Program-made: the position numbers and the translations under genes
Part shown: piece by piece, positions 9,216 to 17,825 of the stretch
Layout of the letters: the number at the start of each line of letters is the position of its first letter
How positions within the stretch are numbered: the first letter of the stretch is position 1
The notes under the pieces: model-generated
The model's database searches: none
What the model was told of the DNA's origin: nothing
Seen by the model: only the letters and a program-made list of their open reading frames with translations
Source: Aquitalea magnusonii
Lineage (GTDB): Bacteria; Pseudomonadota; Gammaproteobacteria; Burkholderiales; Chromobacteriaceae
NCBI RefSeq assembly: GCF_002217795.2
Contig: NZ_AP018823.1
Span: 620,001-684,000 of the forward strand
Length of the DNA: 64,000 bases
Direction: 5' to 3'

Positions 9216-9224
9216 GTGGTCTCC

Positions 9225-10688
9225 TCAGTTGGCGATGCCGCCAAAGCACAGGTATTTGGTTTCCATGAATTCTTCCAGCCCCAGCCGTCCGCCTTCGCGA
9301 CCCAGCCCGGACTGCTTGATGCCACCAAACGGGGCGACGGCGGTGGAAATGGCCCCTTCGTTGATGCCCACCATCCCCGCTTCGATGGCTTCGGCCACCC
9401 GCCAACAACGGCTGACATCGCGGCTGAAGAAGTAGGCGGCGAGGCCCGACTCGCCGCTATTGGCCAGACGGATGGCCTCGGCCTCGTCGTGAAAGCGGAT
9501 CAGCGGAGCCAGCGGGCCGAAGGTTTCTTCCTGTGCCACCTGCATCTGTTCGGTGACATCGGCCAGTACCGTAGGCTGAAAGAAGTTGCCGCCGCGTGCA
9601 TGCGGCGCACCGCCGCTGAGCACCCTTGCCCCCAGGCTGACGGCGTTGGCTATATGGCGCTGCACCTTGGCCACCGCGGCCTGGCTGATCAGCGGGCCTT
9701 GCTGCATGCCGGGCTCGCTGGCAGGGCCAACCTGTAGCGCAGCCACGGCAGCGGCGAGTTTGGCGGCAAAGGCATCGTAGATGCCGTCCTGCACCAGCAG
9801 GCGGTTGGCGCAGACGCAGGTCTGGCCGCTGTTGCGGAATTTGGCAAACAGCGCGCCCTGCACGGCGGCATCCAGATCGGCATCGTCAAACACGATGAAG
9901 GGGGCGTTGCCGCCCAGCTCCAGCCCCAGTTTTTTCAACGTGTCGGCGCACTGACGCATCAGCAATTTGCCGACAGCGGTGGAGCCGGTGAAGCTCAGCG
10001 CCCGCACCAGCGGGCTGCCGGTCAGTTCAGCGCCGATGCCCACCGCATCAGTGCCGGTGACGACATTGAATACGCCGGGCGGCAGGCCAGCCTGCTCGGC
10101 CAGTGCCGCCAGCGCCAGTGCGGACAAGGGCGTTTCCGCTGCCGGTTTCAGCACCACGGTACAGCCGGCGGCCAGTGCCGGAGCCACCTTGCGGGTAATC
10201 ATGGCGTGGGGAAAATTCCACGGCGTGATGGCCGCCACCACGCCCACGCCCTGGCGCACGGTGAGCAGGCGCTTGTCGCTAAAGGGGCTGGGAATCACTT
10301 CGCCGTACACCCGTTTTCCCTCCTCGGCAAACCATTCGATATAGCTGGCACCATAGGCAATTTCGCCGGTGCTCTCGGCTGGCGGTTTGCCTTGCTCCTG
10401 GCTGATCAGCGCCGCCAGCTCCTGCTGGTGTTGCAGGATCAGCGCATGCCAGCGCAGCAGCATGGCGGCGCGCTGCTGTGCAGTCAGTGCCCGCCAGCCG
10501 GGCAGGGCAGCATGGGCGGCCTGAATGGCCGCGCAGGTTTCTGCTGCGCCCAGATCGGCCACACGGGCCAGCAGTGCGCCGCTGGCCGGGTTGTGTACGG
10601 CAAATTGCTGCGCACCGGATAGCCATTGGCCGTTGATATAAGCCTGTTCACGCAGCAGGGACGCGGATGGGCGGGAGTGGGAGTTCAT
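9225..10688 (-). CDS. gabD: NAD(P)-dependent succinate-semialdehyde dehydrogenase
   Basis: The protein has 487 residues and is an aldehyde dehydrogenase of the GabD/Sad group. It shows ITPWNFPHAMITRKVAPALAAGCTVVLKPA (cofactor site), LELGGNAPFIVFDDADLD with the catalytic Glu and NSGQTCVCANR with the catalytic Cys, and the usual GGIKQSGLGREGG near the end. It oxidises succinate semialdehyde to succinate. Its position inside the hpa cluster between HpaH and an exporter fits disposal of the semialdehyde released by HpaI. The start overlaps the stop of the upstream MFS gene by four bases (ATGA), indicating translational coupling. Confidence 0.88.
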   Translation of the reverse strand: MNSHSRPSASLLREQAYINGQWLSGAQQFAVHNPASGALLARVADLGAAETCAAIQAAHAALPGWRALTAQQRAAMLLRWHALILQHQQELAALISQEQGKPPAESTGEIAYGASYIEWFAEEGKRVYGEVIPSPFSDKRLLTVRQGVGVVAAITPWNFPHAMITRKVAPALAAGCTVVLKPAAETPLSALALAALAEQAGLPPGVFNVVTGTDAVGIGAELTGSPLVRALSFTGSTAVGKLLMRQCADTLKKLGLELGGNAPFIVFDDADLDAAVQGALFAKFRNSGQTCVCANRLLVQDGIYDAFAAKLAAAVAALQVGPASEPGMQQGPLISQAAVAKVQRHIANAVSLGARVLSGGAPHARGGNFFQPTVLADVTEQMQVAQEETFGPLAPLIRFHDEAEAIRLANSGESGLAAYFFSRDVSRCWRVAEAIEAGMVGINEGAISTAVAPFGGIKQSGLGREGGRLGLEEFMETKYLCFGGIAN

Positions 10689-11878
10689 GTCGGTTTCCGG
10701 GAAAAACGGATCAATTGCAGACTCAGCCAGGCAGCGACACCACAGGCCATCACCAGCAGATTCATGGCGTGTGGGCTGCCATCAAACAGGCTGGCCACCA
10801 GTGCGCTGGCCAGCATGCCGCAGCCAAACTGGCCGGACACCGCCAGCGCCATCACCGCGCCGGCCCGGTCGGCATGCAGTTGCAGCAGCCGGGCCATGGC
10901 ATTGGGGCCGATGCTGCCGGTCATGCCCACGCTGAACAGCAGTGGCAGCACCGTCAGCCACAGGCTGTGCGCACCCAGCAGCCACAGTGCCAGCCCGGCC
11001 ACCGCCACCACCCCGCATTGCCATTGCAACAGGCTGTCGATGGCATGCCGCCGCAACAGGTGGCGGTTGAGCTGGCTGAACAGCACGATGGCGACGATAT
11101 TCAGCCCGAACAGATAGCCGTAATGCTGCGCGGCCACGCCGAAGTACTGGATGTACACAAAGGGCGAGCCGGTGATGTAGGCGAACATCGCGCCAAAGCT
11201 CAGCCCCAGCGCCAGGCTGTAGCCCATGGTGGCCAGGTGTTGCAGCAGATGGCCGTAGGCACGGAAGGCTTTGCCCAGCGTGATGTCCGACCGAGCGGAT
11301 GGCGGATGGCTTTCCGGCAACTGCCATACCACCAGTGCCAGTGACACCGCACCCAGCAGCGCCAGCAGCAGGAACAGGCTGCGCCAGCCGGCCAGCAGCA
11401 ACAACCAGCCACCCAGCAGCGGGGCCAGCAAGGGGGCGATCATGGTGATTTGCTGCATCAGCGTCAGCACATGGCTGGCCTCGCTCAACGGAAAGGCATC
11501 GCGCACGATGGTGCGTGCCATCACCGTGGCCGCACCACCGCCCATGGCCTGCAGCACGCGCAGGGCAATCAGCTGTTCTGCCGTTTGCGCGGCAGCGCAA
11601 GCCAGGCTGGCCAGCACATACAGGCTGAGGCCGGTCAGCAGTACCGGGCGGCGGCCATAGCGGTCGGACAGCGGGCCGTACAGCAGCATGCCGCCGCAAA
11701 AGCCGGCCAGAAAGCTGCCGATGGTCAGCTGGATGCGTGCTACCGGCGCGGCCAGATCCGCCGCAATGGCGGGCAGGGCGGGCAGATACATGTCGATGGA
11801 CAGTGGGCCGAAGGCCACCAGCACCCCCAGCAGCACGATCAGCCTTACCTGTTGCTGTGCCTGACTTGCGGTATGCAT
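10685..11878 (-). CDS. Bcr/CflA-type MFS drug exporter
   Basis: The protein has 397 residues and twelve predicted membrane segments. The N-terminal GPLSIDMYLPALPAIAADL is the signature of the Bcr/CflA (DHA1) multidrug exporters, and LYGPLSDRYGRRPVLLTG is the MFS loop 2-3 motif. It lies within the hpa operon, 6 bases after hpaF and overlapping the dehydrogenase gene. In this context it may export toxic pathway intermediates such as catechols or semialdehydes. That is an inference, since family members typically export bicyclomycin, chloramphenicol or related compounds. Confidence 0.82.
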   Translation of the reverse strand: MHTASQAQQQVRLIVLLGVLVAFGPLSIDMYLPALPAIAADLAAPVARIQLTIGSFLAGFCGGMLLYGPLSDRYGRRPVLLTGLSLYVLASLACAAAQTAEQLIALRVLQAMGGGAATVMARTIVRDAFPLSEASHVLTLMQQITMIAPLLAPLLGGWLLLLAGWRSLFLLLALLGAVSLALVVWQLPESHPPSARSDITLGKAFRAYGHLLQHLATMGYSLALGLSFGAMFAYITGSPFVYIQYFGVAAQHYGYLFGLNIVAIVLFSQLNRHLLRRHAIDSLLQWQCGVVAVAGLALWLLGAHSLWLTVLPLLFSVGMTGSIGPNAMARLLQLHADRAGAVMALAVSGQFGCGMLASALVASLFDGSPHAMNLLVMACGVAAWLSLQLIRFSRKPT

Positions 11879-11884
11879 GGCGGC

Positions 11885-12265
11885 TTATCTGAAACGCTGA
11901 TGGACGTTGTTGTGCTTGTAGCTGAGCTTGGCCTCCAGCTCGCTCAGCTCAAAAGTGAGGGCCAGATAGCGGGCATCGAACAGCGAGGCAAAGTGCTGTT
12001 TGATCAGCGCAAACAGGCCCTCGGCGGTGCGCTCGCGTTCTTCAAACGTGCGGCCGTGGCCGATTTTCAGGCTCATGTGGACAAAGGCGTAGTCGGCCTC
12101 GCCATCGGCCATGCGCCAGGTGTCCAGCCAGATGGCGCGGCTGCGGATGCCCGCCACCGGGTAGAGGCCGGTGCCAATCAGGTAGGCATGGGCTTTTTCG
12201 AACAGGCCGGGCAGGTCGGCCTGCTCGCGGATATTGTCGGTGCATTCGACGATGAAATGCGGCAT
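11885..12265 (-). CDS. hpaF: 5-Carboxymethyl-2-hydroxymuconate isomerase (HpaF)
   Basis: The protein has 126 residues, the same size as E. coli HpcD. It begins MPHFIVEC, with the N-terminal Pro that acts as catalytic base in this tautomerase-fold (CHMI) family, and contains IGHGRTFEERE. It isomerises 5-carboxymethyl-2-hydroxymuconate to 5-oxopent-3-ene-1,2,5-tricarboxylate. A longer frame exists upstream, but AGGAGG-like GGAGGATT sits just before the ATG at 12265 and Pro must follow the initiator Met, so this start is secure. It lies 62 bases downstream of hpaD. Confidence 0.93.
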   Translation of the reverse strand: MPHFIVECTDNIREQADLPGLFEKAHAYLIGTGLYPVAGIRSRAIWLDTWRMADGEADYAFVHMSLKIGHGRTFEERERTAEGLFALIKQHFASLFDARYLALTFELSELEAKLSYKHNNVHQRFR

Positions 12266-12327
12266 GGAATCCTCCGGGAAAAACTGCCAGCCGGTTCTGT
12301 GCCGGGCTGGCAGTGTTGGGCAAGCAA

Positions 12328-13176
12328 TCAGACGGGAAGTACCACGTTGATCTGGCCGGTGCCGGAGCTGCCAAAATAAGGCGTGATCACCTCGGCCTTG
12401 CCCTGGTATTCGTCCCAGCCCAGCGCGCCCAGCAGCATGGCGGTGTCGTGCATGAAGCCTTCGCCATGACACTTTTCCGCATACTCCGGCAGCATGGCGC
12501 AGAAGGTTTTCCAGTCGCCGCGCTGCCACATGGCCACCACGTCGTGATCGAAGCTTTCCAGAAAGGGGCTCCACACCTTGTGCAGGTATTGCTCGGCCAC
12601 GCCGTTCTGGGCAAAGCGGTGCGACAGCGAACCGCTGGCGAAGAAGGCCACCTTGCCGTCGTACTGTTCTTCCACCGCCTGGCGCATGGCCATGCCCAGC
12701 CGGGCGCTGTCGGCCAGGTTGTGTACCGTACACATGGCAGACACCGACACCACCTTGAAATGCTGGTCGGCATTCATGTAGCGCATCGGCACCAGCGTGC
12801 CGTACTCCAGCGCCAGCGTGGTGGCCTCATGCGCACGGGTGTGTACCCCGGCCTTGGTGGCGGCATCGGCCAGCAACTGGCCCAGCGCCGGATTGCCCGG
12901 ATAGGCATAGGGCAGGTTCTTGATGAAATGCGGCAGTTCGTTGGAGGTGTAGACCCCTTCAAAGGCCGGGGCGCAATTGACGTGGTAGCCGGAGTTCACC
13001 AGCCAGTGGGTGTCGAACACCACGATGGTGTCCACCCCCAGTTCGCGGCAGCGGCGGCCGATTTCCTTGTGGCCGTCGATGGCGGCCTGACGGCAGCCTT
13101 GGTGCTGGCCGGGCAGTTCGGAAAGATACATCGACGGCACATGTGTGATCTTGGCCGCCAGGGCGAGTTGTCCCAT
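12328..13176 (-). CDS. hpaD: 3,4-Dihydroxyphenylacetate 2,3-dioxygenase (HpaD)
   Basis: The protein has 282 residues and closely follows E. coli HpaD: MGQLALAAKITHVPSMYLSE at the start, VVFDTHWLVNSGYH, YTSNELPHFI and FFASGSLSHRF. This is the class III (LigB-like) extradiol dioxygenase family, with Fe(II) or Mn(II) bound by two His and a Glu. It opens the ring of homoprotocatechuate between carbons 2 and 3. A frame extends further upstream, but homology and the GGAGACACTCC region before the ATG set the start at 13176. The 214-base gap to hpaE holds a repeat element. Confidence 0.94.
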   Translation of the reverse strand: MGQLALAAKITHVPSMYLSELPGQHQGCRQAAIDGHKEIGRRCRELGVDTIVVFDTHWLVNSGYHVNCAPAFEGVYTSNELPHFIKNLPYAYPGNPALGQLLADAATKAGVHTRAHEATTLALEYGTLVPMRYMNADQHFKVVSVSAMCTVHNLADSARLGMAMRQAVEEQYDGKVAFFASGSLSHRFAQNGVAEQYLHKVWSPFLESFDHDVVAMWQRGDWKTFCAMLPEYAEKCHGEGFMHDTAMLLGALGWDEYQGKAEVITPYFGSSGTGQINVVLPV

Positions 13177-13278
13177 GGAGTGTCTCCTTTGTAGTCGTGA
13201 GGGCGGTGGGCATTGATGTGTGCCACAGCCAAGAGGCCGGGCGTTCTGTGGCGCCCTGACCATCTGTTGTTTTCAGCT

Positions 13279-13380
13279 GCTAACAAAATAGTGCAAGGTC
13301 CCTGATGCAAGGCGCGCCGACGCAGACAGTACAAGCAGTACGGCTAGGAGACGCAACGCAGCAGCAGGGTTTTTGTTAGT
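13279..13380. repeat. MITE-like repeat with CTAACAAAA/TTTTGTTAG ends (copy 2, full length)
   Basis: Nine-base inverted ends at 13280-13288 and 13371-13379 enclose about 80 bases with the core ACAGTACAAGCAGTACGGC (13326-13344). It sits between hpaE and hpaD. Related cores occur at 17764-17782 and, inverted, at 63187-63206. There is no coding capacity. Confidence 0.65.
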
Positions 13381-13390
13381 AGCGATAAGT

Positions 13391-14851
13391 TCACAGGCCC
13401 CAGCGCGGAATATGGTGGCTGCCCATCGAAATGCAGACGTTCTTGATTTCGGCAAACACCTCGAAGCTGTATTCACCGCCTTCGCGCCCGGTGCCGGAGG
13501 CTTTCACGCCACCAAAGGGCTGACGCAGGTCACGCACGTTCTGGCTGTTGATGAACACCATGCCAGCTTCGATGCCACGGGCCAGACGGTGGGCCTTGCC
13601 GATGTCCTGGGTCCAGATATAGGACGCCAGGCCGTATTCCACATCGTTGGCCAGGCGCAGCGCATCGGCCTCGTCGTCAAACGGCATCAGGCACACCACC
13701 GGGCCGAAGATTTCTTCCTGCGCAATGCGCATGCGGTTATCCACATCGGCAAACACCGTGGGCTGGATGAAGTTGCCGCGCGCCAGATGGGCGGGCAGGC
13801 CAGCCGGGCGTTCCAGACCACCGGCCACCAGACGGGCGCCTTCTTCCATGCCGATGCGGATATAGCCGGTGACCTTGTCGTAGTGCTGCGGGGTGATCAT
13901 GGAGCCGACCTGGGTTTTCGGGTCTTGCGGATCGCCGACGATCAGGCGCTTGGCGCGGGCGGCGAATTCCTCGACAAACTTGTCGTACACCGGGCGCTGG
14001 ATGAAGATGCGGCTGCCTGCGGTACAGCGTTCGCCATTGAGCGAGAAGATGGTGAACAGCGCGGCGTCCAGTGCGCGGTCCAGATCGGCATCGGCAAAAA
14101 TCAGCACCGGCGATTTGCCGCCCAGCTCCATGGAAAACTTCTTCAACCCGGCATTCTGCATGATGCGCTTGCCGGTGGCGGTGCCGCCGGTAAACGACAC
14201 GGCGCGGACATCCGGATGACGCACCAGCGCATCCCCTGCGGTGGCGCCATAGCCCTGCACCACATTGAACACGCCGGGCGGCACGCCGGCTTCCAGCGCA
14301 AGGCGGCCCAGCTCGTTTGCCGTGAGCGGCGACAGCTCGGACATCTTCAGCACCGCGGTATTGCCCAGCGCCAGGCAGGGCGCGGTTTTCCAGGTAGCAG
14401 TCATGAAGGGTACATTCCACGGCGACACCAGACCGCACACGCCCACCGGCTGGTACAGCGTGTAATTGAGCATGCTGTCGTCCACCGGGTAGCTGTGGCC
14501 GTTCATGCGGGTACACACTTCGGCGAAGAAGTCGAAGTTGTGCGAGGCACGCGGAATCAGCACGTTCTTGGTCTGGTGAATCGGCAGGCCGGTGTCCAGT
14601 GTTTCCAGTTCGGCCAGCATGGGCACGTTCTGGTCGATCAGCTCGCCCAGACGGCGCATGATCCTGGCGCGTTCCTTGGCCGGAGTACCTGCCCACTTGG
14701 GAAAGGCTTCCTTGGCGGCGGCCACTGCAGCGTTGATTTCTGCCGCGCCACCGGAGGCGACTTCGGTAATCACTTCGCCGGTGGCCGGGTTGACGGTTTC
14801 AAAGACTTCCTTGCTCTCGACCTCGCGGCCGTTGATCCAGTGCTTGATCAT
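13391..14851 (-). CDS. hpaE: 5-Carboxymethyl-2-hydroxymuconate semialdehyde dehydrogenase (HpaE)
   Basis: The protein has 486 residues, matching E. coli HpaE (488). It is an NAD-dependent aldehyde dehydrogenase with VSPWNVPFMTATWKTAPCLALGN (cofactor site), SMELGGKSPVLIFADADLD (catalytic Glu) and LNGERCTAGSR (catalytic Cys). It oxidises the ring-cleavage semialdehyde made by HpaD. The start MIKHWINGREV is preferred over an upstream Met because GGAGAACACAAG precedes it and family members begin the same way. It lies 53 bases after hpaG2. Confidence 0.93.
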   Translation of the reverse strand: MIKHWINGREVESKEVFETVNPATGEVITEVASGGAAEINAAVAAAKEAFPKWAGTPAKERARIMRRLGELIDQNVPMLAELETLDTGLPIHQTKNVLIPRASHNFDFFAEVCTRMNGHSYPVDDSMLNYTLYQPVGVCGLVSPWNVPFMTATWKTAPCLALGNTAVLKMSELSPLTANELGRLALEAGVPPGVFNVVQGYGATAGDALVRHPDVRAVSFTGGTATGKRIMQNAGLKKFSMELGGKSPVLIFADADLDRALDAALFTIFSLNGERCTAGSRIFIQRPVYDKFVEEFAARAKRLIVGDPQDPKTQVGSMITPQHYDKVTGYIRIGMEEGARLVAGGLERPAGLPAHLARGNFIQPTVFADVDNRMRIAQEEIFGPVVCLMPFDDEADALRLANDVEYGLASYIWTQDIGKAHRLARGIEAGMVFINSQNVRDLRQPFGGVKASGTGREGGEYSFEVFAEIKNVCISMGSHHIPRWGL

Positions 14852-14904
14852 CTTGTGTTCTCCTGTGCGTGCGCAGCGGCTACAAGGCTGCGCCGGGTAA
14901 TGTT

Positions 14905-15684
14905 TCACACGGTTTGCGCCTGGCGATCCGCGTATTGCGCCTCGCTGACAATGTGGTTGACCAGACGGCCCACGCCTTCCACCTCGACAATCAGCTCATC
15001 GCCCGGCAGCACATCGGCCAGCCCTTCCGGTGTGCCGGTGGCGATCATGTCGCCGGGGGACAGGGTCATGAAGCTGCTGAGGTAGGCAATCAGATAAGGA
15101 ATGTCGAACACCATGTCGCGGGTGTTGCCCTGCTGGCGCAGCTCGCCATTCACCCAGGTGCGCAGGGTGAGGCTGGCCGGGTTGGCCACATCGTCACGGT
15201 CCACCCACCACGGGCCGATCGGGGTGAGGGTGTCGCGGTTTTTCACCCGCAGATTCGGCCGGTAGTAGTTTTCCAGGTAGTCGCGTACCGCGTAGTCATT
15301 GCACACGCTGTAGCCGGCCACGTAGTCCATCGCCTGTTCGCGGCTGACGTTCTTGGCGGTCTTGCCGATGATCACCACCAGCTCGCATTCGTAATGCATG
15401 TAGATGATGTTGTCCGGGCGTACCGATACCTGGCGGTGGCCGGTGAGGGTAGCGGGTGACTTGAGGAACACCAAGGGCTCGGTCGGGGCCTTGAAGGCCA
15501 GTTCGGCGGCGTGGTCGGCATAATTCAGCCCCAGCGCGAACACCGTGCCTTCAGCCGGCGGCAGCCATTCGACCGCCTCTTCGGCAACGCGGCGGCCATC
15601 AGCCAGTTGTACCGAGTGGTCGTCATTCACCAGAACTGCATGGATGTCTGCCTCACCGGGCAGGCGGATGCGGGCGTGTTTCAT
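14905..15684 (-). CDS. hpaG2: Homoprotocatechuate pathway decarboxylase/isomerase, C-terminal-type subunit (HpaG2)
   Basis: The protein has 259 residues of the fumarylacetoacetate hydrolase family, with YMHYECELVVIIGKTAKNV (metal-binding Glu residues) and FMTLSPGDMIATGTPEGLADVLPGD. It corresponds to the C-terminal half of the double-length E. coli HpaG. Together with HpaG1 it decarboxylates 5-oxopent-3-ene-1,2,5-tricarboxylate and isomerises the product. Its start overlaps the end of hpaG1 by four bases (ATGA), so equal synthesis of the two halves is likely. Confidence 0.9.
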   Translation of the reverse strand: MKHARIRLPGEADIHAVLVNDDHSVQLADGRRVAEEAVEWLPPAEGTVFALGLNYADHAAELAFKAPTEPLVFLKSPATLTGHRQVSVRPDNIIYMHYECELVVIIGKTAKNVSREQAMDYVAGYSVCNDYAVRDYLENYYRPNLRVKNRDTLTPIGPWWVDRDDVANPASLTLRTWVNGELRQQGNTRDMVFDIPYLIAYLSSFMTLSPGDMIATGTPEGLADVLPGDELIVEVEGVGRLVNHIVSEAQYADRQAQTV

Positions 15685-16445
15685 TGGGCGCTCTCCTCGG
15701 CGATCAGGCGGTTTTCCAGGCGGCCAATGCCGGCTATCTCCACCGCCACGGTGTCGCCGGGGCGGATTTCCAGCTGGCGCAGCGGGGTGGCGGGGATGAT
15801 CACGTCGCCCGGCTGCAAGGTCATGAACTGGCTGAGTGCGGCAATCAGTTGCGGCACGGAGCGCAACCAGTCGCGGCTGTGATGGGTTTCAGCCAGCTCG
15901 CCATTCAAATAGCTGCGGATTTCCACGTTCAGCGGGTCGATGGCGGCTGCATCCACCTGCCACGGGCCCATCGGGCAGAAGCCGTCGCGGCACTTGGCCT
16001 TGACGGCCGGGCGGTAGAAGCTGGTTTCTTCCAGGCTGATTTCATTCACCACGGTGTAGCCAGCCACCACCTCCAGTGCCTGTTCGACTGCCACTTTGCT
16101 GGCCACCTTGCCAAGCACCACGCCCAGCGCTCCACCGGCAAACACCTTGCCCGCCTGGGTCGGCAGGGCGATGGCGCTGCCGTGGCCGGCGTGGGTATTG
16201 CGCGGCTTGATGAACAGCACCGGTGTGGCCGGGGCTTTCTGGTAGGGCGGCTGCTGGAAGTCGGCTTCCAGCTGTTCCAGCAGGCTGCGGTGGTTCAGCG
16301 CCACGCCATACACGGTGCCGCTGGCCGGAGCCAGCCATTGCGGGGAGTCTGCCAGTGGATTGCCGTTGTCCAGCAGCAGCTTGCCATCGGCCAGCGCGGT
16401 CACGCGGCGGGCTTGCTGGTTCAGCACGATGCGGCCTTGCTTCAT
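15681..16445 (-). CDS. hpaG1: Homoprotocatechuate pathway decarboxylase/isomerase, N-terminal-type subunit (HpaG1)
   Basis: The protein has 254 residues in the same fold as HpaG2 and corresponds to the N-terminal half of fused HpaG. It has GTVYGVALNHRSLLEQL, FIKPRNTHAGHGSAIALP and LQPGDVIIPATP. The metal-site glutamates of HpaG2 (ECE) are replaced here (GGALGVVLGKVAS), as is usual for the N-terminal half. It is the first gene of the main hpa operon. The start at 16445 is chosen over an upstream in-frame Met because AAGGAAGAG precedes it and it matches the family. The promoter region carries a perfect 12-bp palindrome. Confidence 0.88.
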   Translation of the reverse strand: MKQGRIVLNQQARRVTALADGKLLLDNGNPLADSPQWLAPASGTVYGVALNHRSLLEQLEADFQQPPYQKAPATPVLFIKPRNTHAGHGSAIALPTQAGKVFAGGALGVVLGKVASKVAVEQALEVVAGYTVVNEISLEETSFYRPAVKAKCRDGFCPMGPWQVDAAAIDPLNVEIRSYLNGELAETHHSRDWLRSVPQLIAALSQFMTLQPGDVIIPATPLRQLEIRPGDTVAVEIAGIGRLENRLIAEESAQ

Positions 16446-16802
16446 CGGTCTCTTCCTTGTTGTGGTGGTGGACAGCGGTGCTGGCCATTTATTTAATATA
16501 TTAACTTTATACGGGCCTGCTTCCGGCTTTGTCAACGCGCCTTATCTGCTGCAAGCGCTGTTGCTGCCCACTATGCCATGCGGCATAGCGCATTTTCTAA
16601 GGAATAAACTGTACTTTTCATGGCATTGTTACGGCGGCTGGTTTATTGCCTGTTGCAAGGAAACCGGCTAACTATGCTTTAAAAACAATCAATACAAGTA
16701 GCAGGGGCAGGCTGTGGCTTGCCGGTGGAAAATGCTTGCTGTACAAAAGCTGGAAATCAGTCGGCATGTGGCATTTTGCGCACATAACAGGATGGAGCCG
16801 CC
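16446..16802. promoter_or_regulatory. hpaG1-hpaA divergent regulatory region
   Basis: These 357 bases between the divergent hpaG1 and hpaA genes hold no gene. The perfect palindrome TTAATATATTAA lies at 16493-16504, about 50 bases before hpaG1. The remainder is AT-rich relative to its surroundings and probably contains both promoters and HpaA binding sites, which I cannot define. Confidence 0.6.
16493..16504. promoter_or_regulatory. Candidate HpaR operator upstream of hpaG1
   Basis: A perfect 12-bp palindrome, TTAATATATTAA, lies 48 bases upstream of the hpaG1 start codon. Near-copies precede hpaX, the hydroxylase operon, hpaR and the feaB-like gene. MarR-family dimers such as HpaR bind short palindromes near promoters, so this is the best candidate operator. 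Confidence 0.6.
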
Positions 16803-17693
16803 ATGAAGCAGGAAACCCGTACCCCGATTCCCAATATCGACATCGGCAAGGTGTATGACAGCCGCTATGGCGAGTCGGATATCAATGTTGAATCCTTTGG
16901 CAAACTGGCGGAATTCTTTGGCCGCAATATGCCGGTGCACCGGCACGACCGCTTCTTCCAGCTACATTACCTGGCCAGCGGGCAGATACGGCTGTATCTG
17001 GAAGATCAGCACTATGTGGCGCAGGCTCCGCTGTTTTTCTTTACCCCGCCCACGGTGCCGCATGCCTTCATTACCGAAGCTGATGCCGAAGGCTATGTGC
17101 TGACCGTAAGGCAGGAACTGGCACGCCAGTTATTGCATACCTTGCCGCTGACGCAGCGCGAGGCGGGGTTGATGCAGCCGTTTTGCGTTGAACTGGCCGA
17201 CGGGGCTGCCGCACAACAGCTACCACAGCTACTGGCCTTGCTGGCCGAGGAGTATGGCCATGACGCAGTGGGGCGGGAGGCCGCGCTGCACGGACTGGTG
17301 CAACTGGTACTGGTGACGGCCTTGCGCCTGAGTGCGCAGGGCGAGCACAGCCGGCAATGCCGCCGCGAGGACTTGCAGGTTTTCCATCGATTCAATGCCT
17401 TGATCGAAGCGCATTTTCGCGAGCACTGGCCGCTGTGGCGCTATGGCGAGGAAATGGGGGTGACCGAGTCGCGGCTGAATGATATTTGCCGGCGCATGGC
17501 GGATTTGCCGTCCAAGCGGCTGGTGCATGACCGGCTGTTGCAGGAAGCCAAGCGCTTGTTGATGTATTCCGCCGGTTCGGTAAACGAAATTGCCTATCAC
17601 CTGGGCTTCAAGGACCCGGCGTATTTTTCCCGCTTCTTCCTGCGTGAAACCGGCAGCAAGCCCAGCGCCTACCGCCAGCAGCATGCGGGCTGA
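16803..17693 (+). CDS. hpaA: AraC-family activator of the 4-HPA pathway (HpaA)
   Basis: The protein has 296 residues. It has an N-terminal cupin-like ligand domain (HRHDRFFQLHYLASGQIRLYLED, then FFFTPPTVPHAF) and a C-terminal AraC-type double helix-turn-helix ending VNEIAYHLGFKDPAYFSRFF. E. coli W HpaA has the same layout and activates the hydroxylase operon when 4-HPA is bound. Here the gene is divergent from hpaG1. It could act on the hydroxylase operon, the main operon or both. Confidence 0.88.
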   Translation: MKQETRTPIPNIDIGKVYDSRYGESDINVESFGKLAEFFGRNMPVHRHDRFFQLHYLASGQIRLYLEDQHYVAQAPLFFFTPPTVPHAFITEADAEGYVLTVRQELARQLLHTLPLTQREAGLMQPFCVELADGAAAQQLPQLLALLAEEYGHDAVGREAALHGLVQLVLVTALRLSAQGEHSRQCRREDLQVFHRFNALIEAHFREHWPLWRYGEEMGVTESRLNDICRRMADLPSKRLVHDRLLQEAKRLLMYSAGSVNEIAYHLGFKDPAYFSRFFLRETGSKPSAYRQQHAG

Positions 17694-17699
17694 GGCAGC

Positions 17700-17825
17700 A
17701 CTGGCAGCCTGGCGCGGCTGACACAACCTCGTAGCGCACCCGGCCCAAGGCGGGCCGCCGCCGACAGTACAGCCAGCACGGCCAGCAGGTGTCACGCAGG
17801 AGTGGGAGGCGCAGTGGGTTTTATT
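17700..17825. repeat. Degenerate MITE-like repeat (copy 3)
   Basis: Between the convergent hpaA and AraC genes, ACAGTACAGCCAGCACGGC (17764-17782) matches the core of the repeat at 13326-13344 in most positions, with similar GC-rich flanks (GCCGCCGCCG before it and CACGCAGGAG after). The inverted ends are decayed (TGACACAACC and GGGTTTTATT). It may also help to terminate transcription from both sides. Confidence 0.5.

Noticed and set aside
13373..15085. 570-codon plus-strand frame opposite hpaE/hpaG2
   Set aside because: It is antisense to well-matched HpaE and HpaG2, with no recognisable protein features.
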